A DNA stretch of 64,000 nt from the NCBI RefSeq assembly GCF_003985145.1, contig NZ_ML133535.1, positions 110,773 to 174,772 on the forward strand, read 5' to 3'. The notes beneath the pieces were generated by a model. The model searched no databases, was not told the DNA's origin, and saw only the letters and a list, made by a program, of their open reading frames with translations. Positions 1 to 7,482 of the stretch are shown piece after piece. Positions within the stretch are counted from its first letter, which is position 1. Every line of letters starts with the position of its first letter. Source of the stretch: Rhizobium anhuiense. Lineage in GTDB: Bacteria; Pseudomonadota; Alphaproteobacteria; Rhizobiales; Rhizobiaceae. Both the position numbers and the translations under genes were made by a program.

Positions 1-604
1 TGGTGATGACGGTGATGCCTTCGCGCTCGTTGATATCGCGCAGCGCATCCATGACGATCTTGGCGTTCAGCGGATCGAGCGAGGCGATCGGCTCGTCGGC
101 GAGAACCATCTTCGGGTTCTGCATCAGCGCCCGGGCGATTGCCACGCGCTGCTGCTGGCCGCCGGAAAGCGTGCCGGCTGCCTGCAGCGCCGTCTGCTCG
201 ATGCCGAGGCGTTCGAGCGCGGCGATGGCATGCACACGTTCCTCACGGGTGAAGATGTTGAGCAGGCTCATCAGCGTCGAGCGGTGGTTGAGGCGGCCGA
301 GCATGACGTTGGTCAGAACGTCGAGGCGCGGCACCAGGTTGAACTGCTGGAAGATCATCGCGCAGTCGCGCTGCCAGTTGCGCAGCGCCCGGCCGCGAAG
401 CGCGGAGACCGCGACGCCGGCGAAATGAATGGAGCCGGAGCTCGGTTCCTGAAGGCGGTTGATCATGCGCAGCAGCGTCGACTTGCCGGCGCCGGAGCGG
501 CCGATGATGCCGACCATCTGGCCCTGGGGAATGGCGAGCGTGACGGAATCGACGGCGAGCTTTTTTCCGAAACGACGTGTGACATTCTTCAGCTCGAACA
601 TCAT
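1..604 (-). CDS. phnC: Phosphonate ABC transporter ATP-binding protein PhnC, 3' end cut by the window
   Basis: ATPase of the phosphonate/phosphate importer PhnCDE, working on the cytoplasmic face of the inner membrane. The first 201 codons are present; the rest lies left of base 1. Walker A (GRSGAGKST) is at residues 35-43, and the signature LSGGQQQRVAIARAL and Walker B region VLADEPIASLDP follow. Start is one of two adjacent ATGs (604 or 601), after an AGGGAAG ribosome site. It lies 114 bp downstream of the hexapeptide transferase gene on the same strand, so it probably belongs to the phn operon or its own transcript, with phnD and phnE expected beyond the edge. The family call is secure; PhnC rather than a related anion importer rests on the phn context. 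Confidence 0.93.
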   Translation of the reverse strand, partial: MMFELKNVTRRFGKKLAVDSVTLAIPQGQMVGIIGRSGAGKSTLLRMINRLQEPSSGSIHFAGVAVSALRGRALRNWQRDCAMIFQQFNLVPRLDVLTNVMLGRLNHRSTLMSLLNIFTREERVHAIAALERLGIEQTALQAAGTLSGGQQQRVAIARALMQNPKMVLADEPIASLDPLNAKIVMDALRDINEREGITVIT

Positions 605-718
605 GCGCTTCCCTTGCGATCCAGGCCTTGGTCAGCATCGCATTAGTCCCGCTTGATGAACCTCGCGTGTCACATTTGTGTAAGTCCTGTCACAATTCTC
701 CGCCCCTATATCGGGGGT

Positions 719-1336
719 TTAGCCGCCGTAGCGGGACAGGAAATCTTCCGCGCTCAGGTTGCGAAAATCGGCTAGCGCCAGGCGCAGCCGATCGTGCTCC
801 CAGTCCCACCATGCAAGCCTGTCCATCCGTTCGCCGACCTCTTTCGGAAAGCGTTCGCGGATGAGCTTGGCCGGCACGCCGCCGACGATCGTGTAGGGCG
901 CAACATCCTTCGACACGACGGCGCCGGCCCCGATCACCGCACCGTTGCCGACGGTCACACCCGGCAGGATGGTCGCACCGTGGCCGATCCAGACGTCGTG
1001 GCCGATCGTCACCCGGTTTGCGCGGCGCCAGGCGAAGAAGTCGGTCTCCATGTCGCCGTCCGGCCAATAGTCGACGGCGCGATAGGTGAAATGATGCAGC
1101 GTCGCCCGCCAGGTCGGATGGTTGGTGGCGTTGATGCGCACGGCGGCGGCAATATTGACGAACTTGCCGATCGTCGCGCACCAGACGGAGCCGTCCTGCA
1201 TGATGTAGGAATAATCGCCGAACGTAGCCTCGCTGATGCGGCACCGTTCGGAGACCTCCGTATACCGCCCGAAGGTGGAATCGCTGACGGATGCCGTCTC
1301 ATGAAAGTAGGGTTCGATACCAAGCTTGCGGCTCAT
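719..1336 (-). CDS. Phosphonate-cluster hexapeptide-repeat transferase
   Basis: Left-handed beta-helix acyltransferase of 205 residues, of the type found in phosphonate operons (TIGR03308-like) and related to xenobiotic/chloramphenicol acetyltransferases. Imperfect hexapeptide repeats run across the whole protein, for example VTIGHDVWIGHGATILPGVTVGN in the second half (given here as overlapping blocks VTIGHDVWIGHGATI and LPGVTVGN), ending in GGVPAKLIRERF. A His in NATNHPTW is the likely catalytic base by analogy. Its ATG overlaps the stop of phnL by 4 bp (ATGA), so it is translationally coupled to the C-P lyase genes. The acceptor is unknown; acetylation of an aminophosphonate or a pathway intermediate, a role like that of PhnO, is inference. 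Confidence 0.85.
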   Translation of the reverse strand: MSRKLGIEPYFHETASVSDSTFGRYTEVSERCRISEATFGDYSYIMQDGSVWCATIGKFVNIAAAVRINATNHPTWRATLHHFTYRAVDYWPDGDMETDFFAWRRANRVTIGHDVWIGHGATILPGVTVGNGAVIGAGAVVSKDVAPYTIVGGVPAKLIRERFPKEVGERMDRLAWWDWEHDRLRLALADFRNLSAEDFLSRYGG

Positions 1337-2040
1337 GCGGCGATCTTTCTCGGTGAGAACTGCTGGACGTCGAGGATCCGGTCGGCGACCGCCTCGCGCA
1401 CTTCCTCGTCGTGGAAGATGCCGAGAAGGGCGACACCCGCCTTCTTCTTTTCCGCGATCATGCCAACGACGACGGCACGGTTCCTGGCATCGAGCGAGGC
1501 TGTCGGTTCGTCGAGAAGCAGGATCGTGTGTTCGGTGATGAAGCCGCGGGCGATGTTGACGCGCTGCTGCTCGCCGCCGGAGAAGGTGGCGGGCGGAAGC
1601 TGCCAGAGGGCTTCCGGCAGGTTGAGCCTGGCCAGCAGAGCGCCGGCCTTTTCCCGTGCCGTGCCGGCGTCCTCGCCGCGCGCCACCAGCGGCTCGGCAA
1701 CCACGTCGATCGCCGCGACGCGCGGCACGGTGCGCAGGAACTGGCTGACATAGCCGAGCGTATGGCGCCGCACCTTGAGCACGGTGCGCGGATCGGTGGC
1801 GGCGAGATCGACGATGCGGCCGTCGTGGCGGATGAGAATCTGGCCGGTGTCGACGGCATAATTGCCGTAGATCATCTTGAGCAGCGAGCTCTTGCCGATA
1901 CCCGACGGGCCGCCGAGCACGACGCATTCGCCAGACGCGACCGAGAAGGCGACATCGGAGACGACGGGCAGCCTGATGCCGTCGCGCAGATGCATGGTGA
2001 AGCTCTTCGAGACTTCGGAAACGACGAGGGGCGTTGCCAT
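1333..2040 (-). CDS. phnL: C-P lyase complex ABC-type ATPase PhnL
   Basis: Soluble ABC-type ATPase of the C-P lyase machinery, 235 residues, cytoplasmic; in known systems PhnL associates with the PhnGHIJK core and takes part in formation of ribose-1-triphosphonate. Visible motifs are Walker A GPSGIGKSS near residue 44, signature FSGGEQQRVNIAR, Walker B ILLLDEPTASLD and the switch His in FHDEE. Note GIGKSS in place of the usual GSGKST. The ATG at 2040 follows AAGGAAGAAAA, a good ribosome site; an in-frame upstream extension to 2121 would overlap phnK and is rejected. It sits 25 bp after phnK and overlaps the next gene by 4 bp. Confidence 0.95.
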   Translation of the reverse strand: MATPLVVSEVSKSFTMHLRDGIRLPVVSDVAFSVASGECVVLGGPSGIGKSSLLKMIYGNYAVDTGQILIRHDGRIVDLAATDPRTVLKVRRHTLGYVSQFLRTVPRVAAIDVVAEPLVARGEDAGTAREKAGALLARLNLPEALWQLPPATFSGGEQQRVNIARGFITEHTILLLDEPTASLDARNRAVVVGMIAEKKKAGVALLGIFHDEEVREAVADRILDVQQFSPRKIAA

Positions 2041-2065
2041 TTTTCTTCTTCCTTGGATTCGGAGC

Positions 2066-2842
2066 TCAGACCTGCAGGATCGAGGAGACGAGCAACTGCG
2101 TATAGGGTTCGCGCGGATCATCGAGCACGCGGTCGGTGAGCCCGTGCTCGATGACGTAGCCGTCCTTCATCACCATCATCCGGTGCGACAACAGGCGGGC
2201 GACGGCGAGATCATGGGTGACGATGATGGCCGAGAGACCGAGATCGTTGACGAGGCCGCGCACGAGATCGAGCAGGCGCGCCTGCACCGAGACGTCGAGG
2301 CCGCCCGTCGGTTCGTCCATGAAGACGAGGCGGGGGCCGGTGACGAGGTTGCGGGCGATCTGCAGTCGCTGGCGCATGCCGCCGGAAAAAGCGCGTGGCT
2401 GGTCGTCGATGCGATCGGCGTCGATCTCGACGCGCTCGAGCCAGTCGATCGCCGAGGCGCGGATCTTGCCATAGTGGCGGTCGCCGATCGCCATCAGCCG
2501 CTCGCCGACATTGGCGCCGGCCGAGACCGTCATGCGCAGGCCGTCGGCCGGATTCTGGTGCACGAAGCCCCAGTCGGTCCGCATCAGGAAGCGCCGCTCG
2601 GCCTCGTTCATCCGGTAGAGATCACGGTAGCTGCCGTCGCGCATGTGATATTCGACGCTGCCGGTGCTCGGCAGCAGCCGGGTGGAGAGGCAGTTGAGCA
2701 GCGTCGTCTTGCCGGAGCCGGACTCGCCGACGATGGCGAGCACTTCGCCGGGCCAGAGCTCGAAGGAGACGTCGCGGCAGCCGATGCGGTTGCCGTAGAA
2801 TTTCGAAACGTCATGGACTTTGAGAAGCGGAATATCGCTCAT
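2066..2842 (-). CDS. phnK: C-P lyase complex ABC-type ATPase PhnK
   Basis: 258-residue ABC-type ATPase that docks on the PhnGHIJ core in characterised C-P lyases. Walker A is GESGSGKTT, the signature FSGGMRQRLQIARNL, Walker B LVFMDEPTGGLD and the switch region VTHDLAVAR. It resembles oligopeptide-transporter ATPases but sits inside the phn operon between phnJ and phnL, and a Tyr-rich insert after the Walker A motif (near YRDLYRMNEAERR) fits PhnK. The ATG at 2842 overlaps the phnJ stop by 4 bp (ATGA). Confidence 0.95.
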   Translation of the reverse strand: MSDIPLLKVHDVSKFYGNRIGCRDVSFELWPGEVLAIVGESGSGKTTLLNCLSTRLLPSTGSVEYHMRDGSYRDLYRMNEAERRFLMRTDWGFVHQNPADGLRMTVSAGANVGERLMAIGDRHYGKIRASAIDWLERVEIDADRIDDQPRAFSGGMRQRLQIARNLVTGPRLVFMDEPTGGLDVSVQARLLDLVRGLVNDLGLSAIIVTHDLAVARLLSHRMMVMKDGYVIEHGLTDRVLDDPREPYTQLLVSSILQV

Positions 2843-3714
2843 TCTGCAGCCTCCCGGGCCAGCATCTCGCCGGCATGTCCCTGCGCCCGGCGGTCTTCGC
2901 AATGATCGGTGTCGGAGCAGACGAACATGCGCCCGCCCTTGTCGTCGAGAACCACTTCGTCGAGATAGACATCCTCGGCGCCGCAAAGGGCGCAGGGCTT
3001 GTCGAAGCGCTGGATATCGAAGGGATAATCCTCGAAATCCAGGCTGACGACGTCGGTATAGGGCGGAACCGCATAGATGCGCTTCTCGCGCCCGGCGCCG
3101 AAGAGCTGCAGCGCATCCGACATGTGCATCTTCGGATTGTCGAATTTCGGCGTCGGCGAGGGATCCATGACATAGCGGCCATGGACCTTCACCGGATAGG
3201 CGTAAGTGCGCGAGATGCGGCCGTTATGGGCGATATCCTCATAGAGTTTCACATGCATGAGCCCGTATTCTTCGAGCGCGTGCATCTTGCGGGTTTCGGT
3301 CTCGCGCGGTTCGAGGAAACGCAGCGGCTCGGGGATCGGCACCTGGTAGACCAGCACCTGCCCGGCAGCGAGCTTTTCTTCCGGAATGCGGTGGCGCGTC
3401 TGGATGATCGTCGCATCCCTGGTATGGGTCGTCACCGCGACATTGGCGACCTTCTGGAAGAAGGCGCGGATGGACACGGCGTTGGTCGTGTCGTCGGCAC
3501 CCTGGTCGATGACCTTCAGCACGTCATCCGGTCCGATGATCGAGGCCGTCACCTGCACGCCGCCGGTGCCCCAGCCATAGGGCATCGGCATTTCGCGCGA
3601 GGCGAAGGGCACCTGATAGCCGGGAATGGCGATCGCCTTCAGGATGGCGCGGCGGATCATCCGCTTGGTCTGTTCGTCGAGATAGGCGAAGTTGTAGCTG
3701 GCCAGATCGCTCAT
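2839..3714 (-). CDS. phnJ: Alpha-D-ribose 1-methylphosphonate 5-phosphate C-P lyase PhnJ
   Basis: Radical-SAM enzyme that breaks the carbon-phosphorus bond of ribose 1-alkylphosphonate 5-phosphate, releasing the alkane and a cyclic phosphate. The protein has 291 residues. The cluster-binding Cys pattern near the C-terminus reads C-x2-C-x21-C-x5-C (CALCG ... FVCSDTDHC), identical in spacing to Escherichia coli PhnJ, so the active site looks intact. A Gly-rich segment GWGTGGVQVTASI near the N-terminus carries the conserved glycine region of the family. The ATG at 3714 overlaps the end of phnI by 4 bp, and its stop overlaps the phnK start; tight coupling is consistent with equal stoichiometry in the core complex. 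Confidence 0.97.
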   Translation of the reverse strand: MSDLASYNFAYLDEQTKRMIRRAILKAIAIPGYQVPFASREMPMPYGWGTGGVQVTASIIGPDDVLKVIDQGADDTTNAVSIRAFFQKVANVAVTTHTRDATIIQTRHRIPEEKLAAGQVLVYQVPIPEPLRFLEPRETETRKMHALEEYGLMHVKLYEDIAHNGRISRTYAYPVKVHGRYVMDPSPTPKFDNPKMHMSDALQLFGAGREKRIYAVPPYTDVVSLDFEDYPFDIQRFDKPCALCGAEDVYLDEVVLDDKGGRMFVCSDTDHCEDRRAQGHAGEMLAREAAE

Positions 3715-4817
3715 TCGGCGGCTTCCTTCATGTCTTCGCCACCGTTGCGGGCGGCTTCGAATTCGCGGCGCATGCGGCGGACGAGATCGAGCTCGGCCTG
3801 GAAGTCCACATAATGCGGAAGCTTCAGATGCTCGACGAAGCCCGTCGCCTGGACGTTGTCGGAATGCGAAATGACGAATTCCTCGTCCTGGGCCGGCGCG
3901 GTGATATCCTCGCCGAGCTCTTCGGCGCGCAGCGCCCGGTCGACCAGCGACATCGCCATCGCCTTGCGTTCGCTCTGGCCGAAGACCAGGCCGTAGCCGC
4001 GGGTGAATTGCGGCGGCGCCTTGGCCGACCCCTTGAACTGGTTGACCATCTGGCATTCGGTGACCTGGATTACGCCAAGCGAGACGGCGAAACCGAGTTC
4101 CGGCACGTCGAATTCCACCTCGACATCGCCGATGCGGATTTCGCCGGTGAAGGGGTGGTTGCGGCCATAGCCGCGCTGGGTGGAATAACCGAGCGCCAGC
4201 AGGAAGCCCTCGTCGCCGCGGGCAAGCGCCTGCAGGCGCAGATCGCGGGTCATCGGGAATTCCATCGGCTCGCGAGTCAGGTCGCCGATCTCGTGATCTT
4301 CAGGCATGTCGCCGTCGGCCTCGATCAGGCCCTCCTCGCCGAGGATTTCGGAGACGCGCATGACGCGGCCGGTCTCGGCTGGGCGCAGCGCGGGCTCTTC
4401 GATCGCCTCGTCCGAAAACAGCGAGGGATCGAGCAGGCGGTGGGTATAGTCGAAGGTAGGTCCGAGAAGCTGGCCGCCCGGCAGATCCTTGTAGGTCGCC
4501 GAGATGCGGCGCTCGATCGTCATATCAGCCGTGTCGAGCGGCTCGGAATAGCCGAAACGCGGCAGCGTCGTACGGTAGGCGCGCAGCAGGAAGATCGCTT
4601 CGATCATATCGCCGCGCGATTGGCGCACGGCGAGCGCTGCGAGCGTGCGGTCGAAAAGCGAGGCCTCGGCCATGACGCGGTCGACGGCGAGCGCCAGTTG
4701 CGCCACGATCTGGTCGATGCCGATCGCCGGCAGCGAACGGTCGCCGCGGCGGCGGTCGGCGAGCAGCCGGTGGGCATTGGCGATGGCGGCCTCGCCACCC
4801 TTGACGGCAACATACAT
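3711..4817 (-). CDS. phnI: C-P lyase core complex subunit PhnI
   Basis: 368-residue PhnI. In characterised systems it catalyses displacement of adenine from ATP by the phosphonate, with PhnG, PhnH and PhnL, giving ribose-1-phosphonate 5-triphosphate. The N-terminus MYVAVKGGEAAIANAHRLL is a hallmark of the family, and the length matches the usual 350-370 residues. A His-rich motif is visible in LPHYVDF and the Q-rich CQMVNQFKG region. The ATG at 4817 is 4 bp downstream of the phnH stop. Confidence 0.96.
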   Translation of the reverse strand: MYVAVKGGEAAIANAHRLLADRRRGDRSLPAIGIDQIVAQLALAVDRVMAEASLFDRTLAALAVRQSRGDMIEAIFLLRAYRTTLPRFGYSEPLDTADMTIERRISATYKDLPGGQLLGPTFDYTHRLLDPSLFSDEAIEEPALRPAETGRVMRVSEILGEEGLIEADGDMPEDHEIGDLTREPMEFPMTRDLRLQALARGDEGFLLALGYSTQRGYGRNHPFTGEIRIGDVEVEFDVPELGFAVSLGVIQVTECQMVNQFKGSAKAPPQFTRGYGLVFGQSERKAMAMSLVDRALRAEELGEDITAPAQDEEFVISHSDNVQATGFVEHLKLPHYVDFQAELDLVRRMRREFEAARNGGEDMKEAAE

Positions 4818-4821
4818 GAGC

Positions 4822-5430
4822 TCAGATCTCCGTTGCTGTGATCTTGGTGGTGCGCGGCAGGCAGAGGAAACGTTTGCCCGCCGTCACCACGATGTCGATG
4901 CCGCGCGGAAAGAGCGCGCGGTTCTCGGTCCAGAGCCGCAGGAAGGTTTCGGGCAGACCAACGGGGGCGATCTCCGTCACGCTCTGAATGCCCGGACCCA
5001 TCAGCGCCAGCCTGCGGCCGCCCTCGAGTTCGGCGAGCTCGATGACGACGGTCGTCGAGCGGTCGGGATATTCCTGCGTGCCGGAGGCAAACAGGCCGAA
5101 GGAGGAAAGGGCGATGCCGGCCTCCGTGAAGGCAAAGCGCGCCTCGGCCTTTTCGGTGGTCAACGGCGCGCCGGTGTGGAAGCCGAGCCATTCCGGCACG
5201 GCAGATTTCGCCAGTCCCTGCGAAAGCCAGACCGGCGTGTCGTGGTCGCAAAGCGTCAGCGCGATCGCGCCGGCGGCGATGCCGAGTGGCGTCGGCGGCG
5301 CGGCATCGGGCTGAACGGTCTGGATCGCGCCGGGGCGGGCCATGCCGTCCATCAGCATCTTGAAGACGCTCTGGGCGTGGAAGACCGGCTCGGCAAAGCC
5401 GCCGGTGAGAGCTTCTGTCTTCAAACCCAT
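4822..5430 (-). CDS. phnH: C-P lyase core complex subunit PhnH
   Basis: 202-residue PhnH, a homodimeric structural subunit of the C-P lyase core with a vestigial PLP-transferase fold. The start GLKTEALTGGFAEPV is followed by SQSVFKMLMDGMARPG-type residues (here HAQSVFKMLMDGMARPG), the conserved block of this family. The ATG at 5430 overlaps the phnG stop by one base (TGATG). No catalytic motif is expected. Confidence 0.95.
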   Translation of the reverse strand: MGLKTEALTGGFAEPVFHAQSVFKMLMDGMARPGAIQTVQPDAAPPTPLGIAAGAIALTLCDHDTPVWLSQGLAKSAVPEWLGFHTGAPLTTEKAEARFAFTEAGIALSSFGLFASGTQEYPDRSTTVVIELAELEGGRRLALMGPGIQSVTEIAPVGLPETFLRLWTENRALFPRGIDIVVTAGKRFLCLPRTTKITATEI

Positions 5431-5906
5431 CAGTTGTCTCCCCGCACCATGGTGAAGAAATCGACGCGGGTGGCCGCCGTCTCGTCCGCCTTGCGGCGTT
5501 CGGCATCGGCGATCCGCTCAGTGATCGGCAAAAGCAGCGCCTGTTCGACGAAATCCTTGGTTGCGTCTTCCTGCCAGAGCGCGTCGAAGATCGCCGCCAA
5601 CCGGGCCTTTTCACGGTCGGTGCCGAGCGCCTGGGCATGGCCGACCGCGCCGGAATCGAGCCGGACCGTGGCCCGCGTCACCGTCACCTCGCCAAGATTG
5701 AAGGGAGCGCCGCCGCCGCCGATGCGTCCGCGCACCATCACCAGCCCGGTCTCAGGTCCGCGCACCTGATGTGCTACGGGCTTTTCCGGCAATGCGTCCC
5801 AGACCGCCTGAAGTTCGCTGCGTTCCGCCCGCGCCAGCAGATCGGCGGCGCGTTTGCGCCCGGATGCCGTCTGTGACGCAGCGTCGTTTCTGTCCGCTGA
5901 GATCAT
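5430..5906 (-). CDS. phnG: C-P lyase core complex subunit PhnG
   Basis: 158-residue PhnG, first gene of the operon on the minus strand. The block GLVMVRGRIGGGGAPFNLGE and the later GHAQALGTDREKA match the PhnG family. It pairs with PhnI in the core complex. The ATG at 5906 lies behind an AAGGGAAG ribosome site. The operator-like palindrome at 5924-5941 is only 18-35 bp upstream of the start, so PhnF binding there would occlude the promoter of the whole operon. Confidence 0.94.
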   Translation of the reverse strand: MISADRNDAASQTASGRKRAADLLARAERSELQAVWDALPEKPVAHQVRGPETGLVMVRGRIGGGGAPFNLGEVTVTRATVRLDSGAVGHAQALGTDREKARLAAIFDALWQEDATKDFVEQALLLPITERIADAERRKADETAATRVDFFTMVRGDN

Positions 5907-5923
5907 CGCCGCTTCCCTTCAAA

Positions 5924-5941
5924 TGTCTATTGATATAGACA
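5924..5941. promoter_or_regulatory. Putative PhnF (GntR/HutC-type) operator
   Basis: An 18-bp interrupted palindrome with perfect 7-bp arms, TGTCTAT-N4-ATAGACA, lies between the divergent phnG and phnF genes. GntR regulators of the HutC subfamily favour sites of the kind GTnTAnAC, which this resembles. Seen directly: the symmetry and position. Inferred: binding by PhnF and repression of phnG and, perhaps, autoregulation. Confidence 0.6.
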
Positions 5942-6010
5942 ACCATACAAGATACAATTAGCCTTAAATCGATGTCGTGACAAGCGTGTGACATCGTGGG
6001 TGTAAATGAC

Positions 6011-6036
6011 GGGGCGGAATGGCGGGGCGGAATGGC
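6011..6036. repeat. Perfect 13-bp tandem duplication at the phnF start
   Basis: The unit GGGGCGGAATGGC occurs twice head to tail (6011-6023, 6024-6036). Each copy carries an ATG; only the second (6032) is in frame with phnF. Because 13 is not a multiple of three, such a duplication inside coding sequence would shift the frame, which argues that translation starts at 6032. Confidence 0.85.
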
Positions 6037-6769
6037 GGGATTGAAGCAGGTGCAAAGACAGACCGGCGTGGCGCTCTGGCGTCAGATCGCCGATCGGATT
6101 CGCGAGGCGATCAGCAGCGGAGCTTATGACGAAACGGGTATGGTGCCGCCGGAAACTGTCCTGGCGCTGCAATTCGGCGTCAACCGGCATACGGTGCGCA
6201 GCGCGCTTGCCGCACTGGCGCAGGAAGGAATCGTGCGTGCGGTGCAAGGCCGCGGCACGCTGATCGAGCGCAAGGAGCGTCTGAATTTCCCGATCACCAA
6301 GCGCACGCGCTTCAGCGCCGGTATCGGCGATCAGGCGCGTGAGATGCGCGGCCTTCTGCTCGATGAGGCGAGGGAAGAAGCGAGTGCCGAGATCGCCCGT
6401 TGGCTGCACCTGAAACCGGGAGACCAGGTGATCCGCCTGGAAACCTTGCGTCAGGCGGACAAGCGGCCGGTTTCAAGGGCGACGAGCTGGTTTCCCGCCG
6501 AGCGTTTCGCCGGTATCGGTGCGGCCTATCGGAAGGGGGAATCGATCACCAAGGCTTTCGCCGAACTCGGCCTGTCGGATTATGTCCGCGCGACCACCGA
6601 AGTGACGGCCGCGCATGCAGGTGCCGCCGACATGGCCGACCTCGAACTCACCCCCGGCGCGATCCTGCTGATCACCAAGGCGATGAATACCGATCTTGAC
6701 GGTGTCCCGGTGCAATATTCGATCAGCCGCTTTGCGGCCGACCGGGTGCAGTTCACGATCGAGAACTGA
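6032..6769 (+). CDS. phnF: Phosphonate operon GntR/HutC-family repressor PhnF
   Basis: 245-residue transcription factor with an N-terminal winged helix (about residues 10-80; VNRHTVRSALAALAQEGIVR is the recognition part) and a C-terminal UTRA/HutC effector domain (VIRLETLR ... ILLITKAMNTDLDGVPVQYS). Divergent from phnGHIJKL with the palindrome at 5924-5941 between them, so it most likely controls that operon in response to a phosphonate-derived ligand. A GTG at 5996 would add 12 residues; I prefer the ATG at 6032 because the extra stretch is a 13-bp duplication with no family similarity and the length then matches the usual 240. Ribosome site is weak for either. Confidence 0.88.
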   Translation: MAGLKQVQRQTGVALWRQIADRIREAISSGAYDETGMVPPETVLALQFGVNRHTVRSALAALAQEGIVRAVQGRGTLIERKERLNFPITKRTRFSAGIGDQAREMRGLLLDEAREEASAEIARWLHLKPGDQVIRLETLRQADKRPVSRATSWFPAERFAGIGAAYRKGESITKAFAELGLSDYVRATTEVTAAHAGAADMADLELTPGAILLITKAMNTDLDGVPVQYSISRFAADRVQFTIEN

Positions 6770-6787
6770 GACCGGAAATTGAGGAAA

Positions 6788-6816
6788 GGCGTGCCGACCT
6801 GTTTCGGCGGCACGCC
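6788..6816. terminator. Bidirectional hairpin between convergent phnF and gpmA
   Basis: Perfect 9-bp stem GGCGTGCCG / CGGCACGCC with an 11-base loop lies 19 bp after phnF and 10 bp after the gpmA stop on the other strand. There is no clear U-tract on either side, so strength is uncertain. Confidence 0.6.
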
Positions 6817-6825
6817 GTACCGAAT

Positions 6826-7461
6826 TCAGTGTGCGCCGGACATGTCGCCGAGCACTTCCTTGGAGGCGACGGTGGAATCCGCCTTCAGCGTGTAGACTAT
6901 CGGAACGCCGGTCGCGAGGTTGAGCGCGAGCACGCCTTCCTTGCTCAGCTTGTCGAGCACCATGACAAGCGAACGCAGCGAATTGCCGTGTGCGGCGACC
7001 AGCACCTTTTCGCCCCTGAGCACGCGCGGCAGGATTTCGGTGAGGTAATAGGGCCAGACGCGGGCGCCGGTGTCGCGCAGGCTTTCGCCGCCGGGCGGCG
7101 GCACGTCATAGGAACGGCGCCAGATATGCACCTGTTCCTCGCCCCATTTGGCGCGGGCATCGTCCTTGTTGAGGCCGGAGAGGTCGCCATAGTCGCGCTC
7201 GTTCAGCGCCTGGTCGCGGATCGTCTGGAGATCGGGCTGGCCGACCTTGTCGAGGATGAGCTTCAGCGTGTGCTGCGCGCGCACCAGCGCCGAGGTGTAG
7301 GCGACGTCGAATTTGATCCCGTATTCTGCGAGCGCTTCACCGCCCGTTTTGGCTTCCTGGATGCCGAGCTCGGTCAGATCGGGATCCTTCCAGCCGGTGA
7401 AGAGATTCTTCAGGTTCCAGTCACTCTGGCCATGGCGAACGAGGACGAGGGTACCGCTCAT
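6826..7461 (-). CDS. gpmA: 2,3-bisphosphoglycerate-dependent phosphoglycerate mutase
   Basis: Interconverts 3- and 2-phosphoglycerate in glycolysis and gluconeogenesis in the cytoplasm. The 211-residue protein starts with LVLVRHGQSDWNLKNLFTGW; the His of RHG (about residue 10) is the phosphorylated residue, and the second His is in VAAHGNSLRSL. It is the short alphaproteobacterial form (E. coli is 250). The ATG at 7461 follows GGAGG. It lies 21 bp after dapB and is probably the last gene of the exporter-dapB-gpmA run. Confidence 0.97.
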   Translation of the reverse strand: MSGTLVLVRHGQSDWNLKNLFTGWKDPDLTELGIQEAKTGGEALAEYGIKFDVAYTSALVRAQHTLKLILDKVGQPDLQTIRDQALNERDYGDLSGLNKDDARAKWGEEQVHIWRRSYDVPPPGGESLRDTGARVWPYYLTEILPRVLRGEKVLVAAHGNSLRSLVMVLDKLSKEGVLALNLATGVPIVYTLKADSTVASKEVLGDMSGAH

Positions 7462-7482
7462 GAATATGCCTCCGTAGTATCG

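Noticed and set aside
667..693. Pho-box-like repeats GTGTCAC-ATTT-GTGTAAG and TGTCAC before phnC
   Set aside because: The repeats are on the plus strand, opposite to phnC transcription, the second unit is poor and the third is out of phase. Suggestive for a phosphonate operon, but not good enough to list as a site.
719..1927. 402-residue minus-strand frame joining phnL region to the transferase
   Set aside because: The first half is an arginine-rich out-of-frame reading of phnL; only the part from 1336 is the real gene.
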